A stretch of 64,000 nucleotides of DNA from Actinomadura latina NBRC 106108 (GTDB lineage Bacteria; Actinomycetota; Actinomycetes; Streptosporangiales; Streptosporangiaceae), in assembly GCF_001552195.1 (NCBI RefSeq), contig NZ_BCQS01000011.1:62001-126000 (forward strand), given 5' to 3'. Below, piece by piece: positions 8,265 through 15,975 of the stretch. The notes below the pieces were generated by a model. It saw nothing but the letters and a program-made list of their open reading frames with translations. It did no database searches and was not told the DNA's origin. The translations under genes were made by a program, and so were the position numbers. Numbering within the stretch: the first letter of the stretch is position 1; every line of letters starts with the position of its first letter.

Positions 8265-10805
8265 ATGGAATTCAGCCTCAACGGCAAACCCGTCGACGCC
8301 GGTGTCGAGCCCGACGAGACCGTGGCGCGGGTGCTGCGGGAGCGGATGGGGCTGACCGGGACCAAGGTCGCCTGCGGCACCGGCGTGTGCGGCACCTGCA
8401 CGGTGCTGGTGGACGGGCGCACGGCGGCGAGCTGCCTGCTACCCGCCGGCGCGGTGGCCGACCGCGAGGTCACGACCGTGGAGGGGCTCGGCGGCGACCA
8501 CCCGGTGCAGCGGGCCTTCGCCGAGCACGACGCGCTCCAGTGCGGCTACTGCACGCCGGGCTTCGTGGTGGAGGCGGCGGCGTTCATGGACCGGTGGCGG
8601 GCCGAGCACGGCACCGCCGAGCCGTCCCGCGAGCAGATCGCCGAGGCCCTCGCGGGCCACCTGTGCCGCTGCGGAGCCTACGCCGGCATCTACGCGGCGG
8701 TCGCGGCGGCGTGCGCGGGCAAGCACGACGGGGACGCCGTGACGCCGGTACGCGTGGAGGCCCTCGACAAGATCACGGGCGCGGCGCGGTACACGGCGGA
8801 CGTCGTCCTGGACGGGCAGCTCGAAGGCGTGATCGTACGGTCGCCGCACGCGCACGCGGAGGTCGGCGAGATCCGGTACGACGGCCCGCTGGCCGAACTG
8901 CTGCCGCCCGACCGCGTCGTCCGGTACGCGGGCCAGCCGGTGGCCGCGGTCGCCGCGCCCACCAGGACCGAAGCGCTCGCCGCCGCGGCGCGGGTCGAGG
9001 TGGAGTACACGGTGCTGCCCGCCGCCCTCTCGCCGGAGGACGAGACCGTCGTCTACCCGACCGGGGAGTCGCGCAAGCGCGCTCCCCGCGCCAACGAAGG
9101 CCCGCTCGCGTCCGCCAAGTGGAACGGCAACGTCCGCGGACCCGCAGGCATGAGCTGGCGTGGACGCACCGCCGCGAAGCGCATCGAGCAGGCTCGGGCC
9201 GGCGGCGAAGCCCGGAACGACGGCGGCCAGACCCTGGTGGAGGCCACCTACACCACGTCCGCGCAGGCCCACACCTGCATGGAGCCGCACGGCTGCGTGG
9301 CCCGCTGGGACGGCGGTGACCTGCATCTCCACCTGTCCACCCAGGCCGTGACCCGGGTCGCCGAACAGGCCGCCAAGCGCTGGAAGCTCCGCCCGGAACA
9401 GGTCCACATCGTGGCCGAGCACGTGGGCGGCGGTTTCGGCTCCAAGGTCAACGTCACCTCGGACGTGGCCGCCGCCGTGGAGCTGTCCCGGCTGCACGGC
9501 GCGCCGGTCCGGGTCGTCCTCAGCAGGGCGGAGGAGCTCGTCGACGGCGGCAGCCGCCCCGGGGTGCGCATCGAGCTTGCCCTGCTCGCCGACGCCGACG
9601 GCCGGCTGTCCGCCTTCACCATGGACGGGCACGGCGACGCCGGCGTCTCCATCGGGTCCAACGCGGCCTGGCACTCGCGCTTCTTCTACGGCAACGCGCC
9701 CCGCCGGATCCGCGACTACGACCACGTCACCAACCGTCCGCCGGGCATACCCTTCCGCGGCCCCGGCCTGCCGCCGATGCTGTGGGCGCTGGAGCAGGCC
9801 GTGGACGAGGTGGCGCTGCGCCGCGGCGAGGACCCCATCGAGCTGCGCCGCCGCTGGGACGGCAACGCCAAGCGCCACGCGCTCTACGACCGGGCCGCGG
9901 CCCTGCCCGTGTGGCGCGACCGCGCCGACCCCGGCGACGGCCGCCTCCGCCGCGGCGTGGGCGTCGCGGCCGCCAACTACATGTACTTCCTCGACCCCGG
10001 CACCAGGGTCTCGCTGACGGTCGAGCAGGGCGCCGTGGTCGCCCGCATCGCCACCCAGGACATCGGGACCGGCAGCCGCTCGGTGATCGCCGAGGTCGTC
10101 CGGTCCGCGCTCGGCCTGCGGCCGGGCCAGGTCCGCGTCGAGCTGGGCCGCAGCGACCACGCCTACGGGCCCACGTCCGCCAGCAGCTGCTCCACCCCGT
10201 CCATCGCCCCGGCGGCCGAGGACGCGGCGCGCCGGCTCGGCAAGGCGCTCGGCAGCCGCTCCCTCGACGAGGCCGAAGGGCTCCAGGTCGTCGGCAGGCG
10301 TCCCCGGGACCGCCGCGGCTACGTCACGCCCTTCCCCCTCGACCACTTCGCCATCGGACGGGGCTTCTCGGGAGCCGTCGTCGTCACCGAGGTCGAGGTG
10401 GACACCCTGCTCGGCCGCGTCAAGCCGACCCGCGTCTGGTGCGGAGTGGCGGCCGGCCACATCTACGCACCCCGGCTGGCCCGCAACCAGTGCGAGGGCG
10501 GAGTCGTCCAGGGCATCGGCTACGCCCTGTTCGAGCAGCGCCAGGACGACCCGGCCACCGGCACCGTCCTCACCGCGAACCTGGAGGACTATCGCATCCC
10601 GGGCATCGCGGACACTCCGGAGATTGACGTGTACTTCCACACCGAGGGCTGGGACCACGTCCCCGGCCGCGGCATCGGCCTGGGCGAGATCTGCACCGTG
10701 GCCGTCGCCGCCTCGGTCGGCAACGCCGTCCGGCACGCCACCGGCTGGCGCCCGCACGACCTGCCCATCCGGCCCGACCGGCTCCTGGAGGGGATCGGCG
10801 CGTGA
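8265..10805 (+). CDS. Molybdenum hydroxylase, fused [2Fe-2S] and molybdopterin subunits
   Basis: This 846-residue xanthine-dehydrogenase-family protein has the iron-sulfur subunit fused to the molybdopterin subunit. Residues 1-140 hold the two [2Fe-2S] clusters: plant-type Cys37/42/45/57, and the helical-domain Cys93/96 with Cys134/136. From about residue 155 (RVEALDKITGAARYTADV) the Mo-binding domain follows, with GGGFGSK and a C-terminal GLGEIC segment carrying the family's catalytic Glu position. In classical enzymes these are separate polypeptides. The FAD subunit is the next gene, with a 4-bp overlap. The substrate is probably an aldehyde or N-heterocycle; I cannot narrow it. No N-terminal twin-arginine signal is seen, so it is likely cytoplasmic. 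Confidence 0.9.
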   Translation: MEFSLNGKPVDAGVEPDETVARVLRERMGLTGTKVACGTGVCGTCTVLVDGRTAASCLLPAGAVADREVTTVEGLGGDHPVQRAFAEHDALQCGYCTPGFVVEAAAFMDRWRAEHGTAEPSREQIAEALAGHLCRCGAYAGIYAAVAAACAGKHDGDAVTPVRVEALDKITGAARYTADVVLDGQLEGVIVRSPHAHAEVGEIRYDGPLAELLPPDRVVRYAGQPVAAVAAPTRTEALAAAARVEVEYTVLPAALSPEDETVVYPTGESRKRAPRANEGPLASAKWNGNVRGPAGMSWRGRTAAKRIEQARAGGEARNDGGQTLVEATYTTSAQAHTCMEPHGCVARWDGGDLHLHLSTQAVTRVAEQAAKRWKLRPEQVHIVAEHVGGGFGSKVNVTSDVAAAVELSRLHGAPVRVVLSRAEELVDGGSRPGVRIELALLADADGRLSAFTMDGHGDAGVSIGSNAAWHSRFFYGNAPRRIRDYDHVTNRPPGIPFRGPGLPPMLWALEQAVDEVALRRGEDPIELRRRWDGNAKRHALYDRAAALPVWRDRADPGDGRLRRGVGVAAANYMYFLDPGTRVSLTVEQGAVVARIATQDIGTGSRSVIAEVVRSALGLRPGQVRVELGRSDHAYGPTSASSCSTPSIAPAAEDAARRLGKALGSRSLDEAEGLQVVGRRPRDRRGYVTPFPLDHFAIGRGFSGAVVVTEVEVDTLLGRVKPTRVWCGVAAGHIYAPRLARNQCEGGVVQGIGYALFEQRQDDPATGTVLTANLEDYRIPGIADTPEIDVYFHTEGWDHVPGRGIGLGEICTVAVAASVGNAVRHATGWRPHDLPIRPDRLLEGIGA

Positions 10806-11725
10806 CCACCATCGAGGACGCCGCCCGAGCCGTCCGCGACACCGGCGGCGAGCTGCGCGCAGGCGGCACCGACGTCATGACGCGGGCGGCCCGCCCCCCG
10901 GTCGACCTGCTCGGCATCCCCGGCCTGCGCGGCATCACCTGGCGACCGGACGGCTCCGCCCGCATCGGCGCCCTCACCACGGTCGCCGACCTGCTCGCCG
11001 ACGACCGCCTCACCGCCGCCTATCCGGCGCTCGCCGCCACGGCCGCCGCCATCGCCACCCCGCAGATCCGCAACGTGGCCACCGTCGGCGGCAACCTCCT
11101 GCAGCGCAACCGCTGCTGGTACCCGCGCAACGCCTTCACCTGCCACCAGACGGGAGGCGACAGCTGCCCCGCCCGCGACGGCGCCCACCTCTACTCGGCC
11201 GTCATCGACCAGGGCCCCTGCATCGCCCCCCACCCGTCCTCGCTCGCCGTGGCCCTCCTCGCCTACGCCGCCACAGCCGAAGTGCACGACCGTGCCCCCT
11301 TGAGCATCGCCGACCTGTACGGCGACGGCACCGACCCGACACGCGACCACCGCCTGGACCCCGCCGAGATCCTCCAGGCCGTCCTCCTGCCCTCTCCCAC
11401 GCCCGAACGGGCCGCCTACCGCCGCGCCACCGCCCGCGAAATGGCCGAATGGCCGCTGGTCGAAGCCGCCGCCCGCCTGACCTTCGACGGCGACACCATC
11501 ACGACCGCCGCAATAGCCGTAGGCGGAGTAGCCCGCACGCCGCTACTCCTCCCAGAAGCGGCTGAGGCCCTCATAGGCAGGCCCGCCACACGAGAGACCC
11601 TGGCAGACGCCGCAAGCCTGGCAGCCGCCCACTCCCGCCCCTTCCCTCAGACCACCTACAAGGTCGCTCTCCTGCACACCACGGTGCTCGACACCCTCAC
11701 CGCCTGCGCGGCCCCTCCGTCCTGA
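10802..11725 (+). CDS. Molybdenum hydroxylase FAD-binding subunit with extra cysteine cluster
   Basis: This 307-residue CoxM/PaoB-type FAD subunit starts at GTG 10802, overlapping the previous stop as GTGA. FAD-binding motifs are visible: ELRAGGTD near residues 17-24 and TVGGNLLQ near 94-101. Cysteines 105, 114, 122 and 140 match the pattern that binds an additional [4Fe-4S] cluster in the periplasmic aldehyde oxidoreductase PaoB (family knowledge), so electrons may pass through an extra centre. It completes a two-gene enzyme with the fused FeS-Mo protein upstream. No maturation chaperone (XdhC-like) gene is adjacent. Confidence 0.88.
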   Translation: MTTIEDAARAVRDTGGELRAGGTDVMTRAARPPVDLLGIPGLRGITWRPDGSARIGALTTVADLLADDRLTAAYPALAATAAAIATPQIRNVATVGGNLLQRNRCWYPRNAFTCHQTGGDSCPARDGAHLYSAVIDQGPCIAPHPSSLAVALLAYAATAEVHDRAPLSIADLYGDGTDPTRDHRLDPAEILQAVLLPSPTPERAAYRRATAREMAEWPLVEAAARLTFDGDTITTAAIAVGGVARTPLLLPEAAEALIGRPATRETLADAASLAAAHSRPFPQTTYKVALLHTTVLDTLTACAAPPS

Positions 11726-11826
11726 CCGCTGGACCACGACCGCTCCAAGCCCAGGCCAAGTCGCCCGACCAGAAACGACGCGCTGGTGCGCTGACACCCG
11801 AGGTCGTCTTTCGGGCGACGGGTGCT

Positions 11827-11870
11827 GACCACGGGCTCCGGCCCCGTCCGGGGGGGCGGAGCCCGTGGTC
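11827..11870. terminator. Bidirectional hairpin between convergent genes
   Basis: A perfect 14-bp stem (GACCACGGGCTCCG and its complement) encloses a 16-base GC-rich loop, located between the converging hydroxylase and cellulase genes. There is no U-tract, as is common in actinomycetes. No other feature is seen in the gap 11726-11921. Confidence 0.75.
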
Positions 11871-11921
11871 ACGGTGCTGGGCGGTCACGGAGCCGGGGCG
11901 TCCGTGCTCGGTTCGGCCCGG

Positions 11922-13127
11922 TCAGCGAAGCGGAGGCACGGCTCGCTGGGAGAGGCCCAAGGCGTACTCGGGCCACCAGACGCCCGCCGCCGGATCGACC
12001 ACGCCGTACTCGGGATCCTCCGGACCGGCCGTGCCGCGGGTGCACTGGCCGTCGGATTCGCCGGGACGCTTGACCCAGAGGAAGGCGTCGACCAGGGGAT
12101 CACCGGTGCGGGTCGAGGGCCGGTAGCCCAGGCCGCGGCCCGGCGGGTTGCACCAGACCTGAGGGTCGGTGTACGTGCCCTCCGGAGGCGTCCATGGCCC
12201 CTGGCCGTTGCGGCTGGTGTCCAGGACGAAGTGCGGGAGCGTGCGCGGATCGTCCCGGACGCCGGCCAGGTCGGCGTCGGAGCAACTGGCCGCGCCCGTC
12301 TCCTGGCGGAAGCGCAGGCACTTCGACAGCCTGGTGCCGTAGGAGACCAGCTCGTCGGTGCTGCGGTAGTTGGAGACGTTCAGCGCGAAGCCGTCGGCCT
12401 TGGCGATGCCGCCCTTGAGGAGTCGGCTGGCCATGCCGAGCTGGGCGCTCGGTACGCCGTATCCGGCGTCGTAGTCGTTGAGCGGCTGCCAGTCCGAGTG
12501 CCCCGAGTCCACGTAGACGCCGGTGCGCGGCAGCCGCTGCAGGGTGCTGATCGCGTAGTTGATCTCGCGGAAGCGCTCGTCGACCCGGGCGAGGTCCTCC
12601 GGCATTCCGGTGGTGCCGCCACCGCCCTCGTTGCACCACGGCTCGCTGGACAGCAGCGCCAGCCCGTCGGGCTCGACGATCACCACGGCCCGGCCGCCGC
12701 CGATCCCCCTGGAGAAGGCGGCGATCCATGCGCGGTAGGCGGCCTCGTCCGCAGCGCCGCCCGCCGAGTACTGCGAGCAGTCCCGGCCCGGAACGTTGTA
12801 CGCCACCAGCACCGGAACGGCGTGCTGCGCGGCGGCCCTGGCCATCGTCCGCCGCACCGCCGTCCGCACCTCGGCGGGCGTGCCGCCGGTGAACCAGATC
12901 GCCTGCGAGACCTTGGACAGGGCCCGCATGTGCGCCGCGTCGGCCGTGCGCCCCTCGGCCGCCCAGATGTCGGCCTGCCGCCCCGCGTTGGTCGCGGGCT
13001 CGACGTAGAACCGGGTCTTCCCGGCCAGCGGATCGTCGTGCCCTAACGCCTGCGCCGGCGCCGGCGCCGCGAGGACCGCGACGATGCTCGCCGCGGCGGC
13101 GGCGAGGATCCCGATGCGTCGTCTCAT
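11922..13127 (-). CDS. Secreted glycoside hydrolase family 6 cellulase
   Basis: This 401-residue exported GH6 endoglucanase-type enzyme has a signal peptide at residues 1-27 ending APAQA. The catalytic domain fills the rest, with no carbohydrate-binding module. GH6 landmarks are VPGRDCSQYSAGG (Asp116, candidate catalytic acid), VVIVEPDGLA (Asp153), WQPLNDYD in the middle, and the C-terminal HFVLDTSRNGQGP signature. It hydrolyses beta-1,4-glucan with inversion (family knowledge). A CebR-type operator lies 38 bp upstream, so induction by cello-oligosaccharides is likely. It is monocistronic, with a terminator at its 3' side. Confidence 0.93.
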   Translation of the reverse strand: MRRRIGILAAAAASIVAVLAAPAPAQALGHDDPLAGKTRFYVEPATNAGRQADIWAAEGRTADAAHMRALSKVSQAIWFTGGTPAEVRTAVRRTMARAAAQHAVPVLVAYNVPGRDCSQYSAGGAADEAAYRAWIAAFSRGIGGGRAVVIVEPDGLALLSSEPWCNEGGGGTTGMPEDLARVDERFREINYAISTLQRLPRTGVYVDSGHSDWQPLNDYDAGYGVPSAQLGMASRLLKGGIAKADGFALNVSNYRSTDELVSYGTRLSKCLRFRQETGAASCSDADLAGVRDDPRTLPHFVLDTSRNGQGPWTPPEGTYTDPQVWCNPPGRGLGYRPSTRTGDPLVDAFLWVKRPGESDGQCTRGTAGPEDPEYGVVDPAAGVWWPEYALGLSQRAVPPLR

Positions 13128-13164
13128 CCAGTACTCCAGATCGTCGGGGTGGTGGAGGAAGCCG

Positions 13165-13178
13165 TGGGAGCGCTCCCA
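13165..13178. promoter_or_regulatory. CebR-type operator upstream of GH6 cellulase
   Basis: TGGGAGCGCTCCCA is a perfect 14-bp palindrome identical to the CebR box known from Streptomyces cellulose-utilisation genes. It sits between -38 and -51 relative to the cellulase start codon, a normal position for repression by a LacI-family protein released by cellobiose or cellotriose. No cebR gene is in this window. Confidence 0.9.
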
Positions 13179-13310
13179 TGCCGGGGAGTCTGATCACCCT
13201 CCGGGGATCCGTCAAGACCCAACATTCCGACGCCCGGACCGATGGCCCGTGCGCGACGGTGTTCACGCCGGCCCAACGATGGAAATGAAACTGGCGAAAG
13301 GGGGTTCGTC

Positions 13311-13562
13311 ATGAAGACGAAGCAGTGGAGCGTAGAGGTCTACATCAGCGAGGACGGTCCGGAGACGCACGCGCGTGTGGTGCTGTTCAGCGGCGGCGAG
13401 GAGCACGCGACCGGGGACGGCCGGGCACGCCGCAATCCGGTCGATCCCGAGGTCGCGGAGATCGGCGACGAACTCGCCGTGGCGCGGGCGCTGGCGGACC
13501 TGGCCGGCCGGCTGCACGGGGCCGCCGACAAGGACATCGCCCGGCTCCCGGGTTCGGGGTAA
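13311..13562 (+). CDS. DUF1876 domain protein
   Basis: This 83-residue protein is nearly all one DUF1876 domain (dsRNA-binding-like alpha/beta fold). ATG 13311 follows GAAAGGGGG; the frame is open further upstream but similarity starts at MKTKQWSVEVYISEDG. The conserved ARVVLFSGG and the helical end ELAVARALADLAGRL are present. Function is unknown; these small proteins are widespread in actinobacteria, often in many copies. It sits divergent from the cellulase gene, but the CebR box lies much nearer to the cellulase. Confidence 0.8.
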   Translation: MKTKQWSVEVYISEDGPETHARVVLFSGGEEHATGDGRARRNPVDPEVAEIGDELAVARALADLAGRLHGAADKDIARLPGSG

Positions 13563-13587
13563 AGCCGGGTCACCGGCCATGCACGGG

Positions 13588-13638
13588 TCATGATCAAGCA
13601 CGCTTCATGACCAAGCACGCGTCATGACCATGCGCGTT
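13588..13638. repeat. Three tandem 17-bp repeats at a gene 3' end
   Basis: Units start at 13588, 13605 and 13622. The middle unit reads TCATGACCAAGCACGCG; the first differs at 2 positions and the third at about 4, and a degraded fourth copy may precede them. The third unit contains the stop codon of the minus-strand AraC-type gene. This is the same arrangement as the 16-bp array at 7297. Confidence 0.8.
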
Positions 13639-14557
13639 CGGCGCGGCGCCATCGCTGCGGTGTGACGCCGTGGCGGTCGCGGAAGCGGCGGACGAGGTAG
13701 GCGGCGTCGCGCAGGCCGGTCCTGGCGGCCACGGCGTCGAGGGGCAGGTCGGTCTCGCGCAGCATCCGCCGGACCTCGATCATGCGCCGTTCGGTGATCC
13801 ATTCGAGCAGGGGGCGGCCGGTGCGCCTGCGGAGCACGGTCGTGAGGTGTCCGGGGGTGTAGCCGAGTGCGCGGGCGACGTCCGCGGCGGAGACCGGTTC
13901 GCGGAACGTGGCCTCGATCTCGGCGAAGACCCGCTCGACGAGCGGGTCCGCCGCGCCCGGCACGGAGGGCGCCAGGCGCGCGGCCGCGACCAGGAGCCGG
14001 GTGAGCGTGGCGGGAACGGCTTCGTGGGCGCCGAGCCGACCCGGGTCGGCGAGTTCGGCGGCCAGGTCCGCCAGCCACGCCGACCAGCCCGCCCGGGCGG
14101 GTTCGGCGACCCGCCCGTGCCCCGCGCCGGGTGCGAACAAGGCGAGGAGGGGGTGGCGGGTCCAGGCCAGTGGGGAGACCGAGGCCAGGGCGGGGATGGC
14201 GTCCGGCGTGAACGCGACCGCCCACGCGCGGCCGCGGGCGAGTTCGGCGACGGTCGTGGCGCCGATGACCTGCCCGGGCGACACGGCGTGGACGTCGCCG
14301 CCGCGCAGCCGCCGTTCGGCGCCGTCGATGGTGACCGAACCCGCGCCCTCCTCGATGTAGACCAGGACGAGGAAGTCGTGGGCGTGCCGGTGGTTCGGCG
14401 GGAGGTCGGCGTGGGCGGTCTCGGTGTCGAAGCGGGCCACCGAGACCGCGGGCGCGCCGGGCCGCTGCCGGTAGCGGTACACGGGCGCCCCGTCGAGCCC
14501 TGCGGTACGCAGCGCCGACCCCGAGCCCAGCTGGGCACCGACCGAAGAATGTCCCAT
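13622..14557 (-). CDS. AraC family transcriptional regulator with cupin sensor domain
   Basis: This 311-residue protein has an N-terminal cupin-like half, RHAHDFLVLVYIEEGAG, and a C-terminal pair of AraC helix-turn-helix motifs (about 215-305: PVSAADVARALGYTPGHLTTVLRR in two parts, then LDAVAARTGLRDAAYLVRRF). ATG 14557 is the first start giving the full family length; longer frames upstream lack similarity. It is divergent from the methyltransferase gene at 14676, which is its most likely target. The effector is unknown. Confidence 0.9.
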   Translation of the reverse strand: MGHSSVGAQLGSGSALRTAGLDGAPVYRYRQRPGAPAVSVARFDTETAHADLPPNHRHAHDFLVLVYIEEGAGSVTIDGAERRLRGGDVHAVSPGQVIGATTVAELARGRAWAVAFTPDAIPALASVSPLAWTRHPLLALFAPGAGHGRVAEPARAGWSAWLADLAAELADPGRLGAHEAVPATLTRLLVAAARLAPSVPGAADPLVERVFAEIEATFREPVSAADVARALGYTPGHLTTVLRRRTGRPLLEWITERRMIEVRRMLRETDLPLDAVAARTGLRDAAYLVRRFRDRHGVTPQRWRRAERAWS

Positions 14558-14675
14558 GGCTGCCAAGGTATGTCCTGCTCGGCGACCCCGGAATGTCCAA
14601 GACTGGACGTGATGACACGGGGTCTGCCGCGGGCCACAGCGGGCAGTCCCGCCACCGAACGGACAAGGGGTACCC

Positions 14676-15440
14676 ATGGCGGCTTCCACCCGCGTACGCA
14701 TCCTCGACCAGCGAACCCCGGAGGAGCGGGATCGCCCGTTCCTGCCGGGTGCGGGCAAGACCTGGCTTCTGCCGTTCTACGACGCCTTCACCCGGGTGGG
14801 CGGCGTCCGCGTGCTGCATGAGCGCGCGGTCGAGCTCGCCGGCATCGAGCCCGGCCAGGCGGTGGCCGACGTCGGCTGCGGCACGGGCAACCTGTCGCTG
14901 GCCGTGCTCGCGGCCCAGCCGGGCGCGCAGGTGACCGGCCTCGACCCCGACGGGGCCGCGCTGCGCAGGGCGGCGCGGAAGGCGCGCCGCCGCGGCGTCG
15001 GCCTGACTCTCGTGCGGGGCTACGCCGACCGCATCCCCGTCGAGGACGCCTCGCTCGACCATGTGGTCTCGTCGCTGGCCCTGCACCACGTCGATGACGA
15101 GGGCCGGAGCGCGTTCGCGCGCGATGCGCTGCGTGCCCTCCGGCCGGGAGGAAGGGTCACCATCGCCGACTTCGGAGGCCCCTCGTCCGGCGAAGACGCC
15201 GGTCACGCCGGTCACGCCGGTCACGCCGGTCACGGCCGCGGCCTGGCCCATGCCGTCCGGCACCTGCCGCGAGCCCTGCGCTCACGGGTGGCGCACAGCC
15301 CCGTCGTGGCCCGCAACCACGACGGCGGCATCGTCGCGCTGCTCGCCGAGGCGGGGTTCGGCGACGCCCGGGAGGTCGCGCACACCGACCACAGGTTCGG
15401 CCGGATCACCTTCGTGCAGGCGACCCGGCCATCGAGCTGA
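14676..15440 (+). CDS. Class I SAM-dependent methyltransferase
   Basis: This 254-residue protein has the class I methyltransferase glycine loop (VADVGCGTGNLSLAVL), the acidic end of beta2 (VTGLDPDG) and a motif IV-like region (LDHVVSSLALHHVDDEG). An unusual AGHAGHAGHAGHG run around residues 175-187 comes from a four-copy 9-bp DNA repeat. ATG 14676 follows GGACAAGGGG. The substrate is unknown; relatives include ubiquinone/menaquinone-type and small-molecule methyltransferases. It is likely controlled by the divergent AraC regulator. Confidence 0.85.
   Translation: MAASTRVRILDQRTPEERDRPFLPGAGKTWLLPFYDAFTRVGGVRVLHERAVELAGIEPGQAVADVGCGTGNLSLAVLAAQPGAQVTGLDPDGAALRRAARKARRRGVGLTLVRGYADRIPVEDASLDHVVSSLALHHVDDEGRSAFARDALRALRPGGRVTIADFGGPSSGEDAGHAGHAGHAGHGRGLAHAVRHLPRALRSRVAHSPVVARNHDGGIVALLAEAGFGDAREVAHTDHRFGRITFVQATRPSS
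15199..15236 (+). repeat. Four-copy 9-bp in-frame tandem repeat
   Basis: The unit GCCGGTCAC is repeated four times within the methyltransferase gene, encoding alternating Ala-Gly-His. Being a multiple of three, copy-number change would preserve the frame and lengthen a histidine-rich loop. Confidence 0.85.
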
Positions 15441-15495
15441 AGCGGCCGGGCGGGCGCCGCGGCGGGCACCGGCTGGGACAGGCCGGTGAGCAGGG

Positions 15496-15975
15496 TCATC
15501 CGAGCGAGGTGAAGCCTCCGACCACGGCTCCGAAACCCACATGGGCGAGGACGGTGACCAGTGGCGTGCTGGGCCCGTAGTTGAGCATGAAGAAGCCCGG
15601 GGGTTCCAGCAGGGCGACCTTGGGGGCGCTGGTCAGCGGGCTGCCCATCCGCGGGTGGACCAGCGGCAGCAGGATGTTCACCAGTGCGGTGCCGGCGAAC
15701 ATTCCGTGCAGCAGGCCGAAGAGCGCTCCGAGCCACCAGCCGGCGTGGCCGATGGCGAGGAAGACGGCGTAGTAGACGAAGGCGAACAACTCGCCGTTGG
15801 CGAAGTGCATGAGGTAGCCGATCGCCTTGGCGCGGGCCCGGTTCGCGGTCACGGCGGTGCCGAGCAGGAAGGGCAGGTCCATGCGGGTGAGCCTGAACTC
15901 GCTGGCGGCCCGCAGGACGGTGGTCAGCAGCAGTGTGCCGACGAAGGCGCCCGCGGCGGTTCCCCAGGCGTTCAC
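15496..15975 (-). CDS. Hypothetical integral membrane protein
   Basis: This 159-residue protein has about four hydrophobic segments (around residues 5-25, 63-80, 83-103 and 130-155) and no recognised domain. GTG 15975 overlaps the stop of the glycoside hydrolase gene as GTGA, and the upstream part of the long open frame is only a shadow of that gene. Cotranslation suggests an association with the hydrolase, but no specific role can be given. Confidence 0.7.
   Translation of the reverse strand: MNAWGTAAGAFVGTLLLTTVLRAASEFRLTRMDLPFLLGTAVTANRARAKAIGYLMHFANGELFAFVYYAVFLAIGHAGWWLGALFGLLHGMFAGTALVNILLPLVHPRMGSPLTSAPKVALLEPPGFFMLNYGPSTPLVTVLAHVGFGAVVGGFTSLG

Noticed and set aside
8439..10757. Minus-strand open frame opposite the molybdenum hydroxylase
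   Set aside because: No motif or plausible start, and the plus-strand gene is certain.
15199..15236. Repeat array considered as CRISPR-like
   Set aside because: Nine-base units without spacers, inside a coding sequence.
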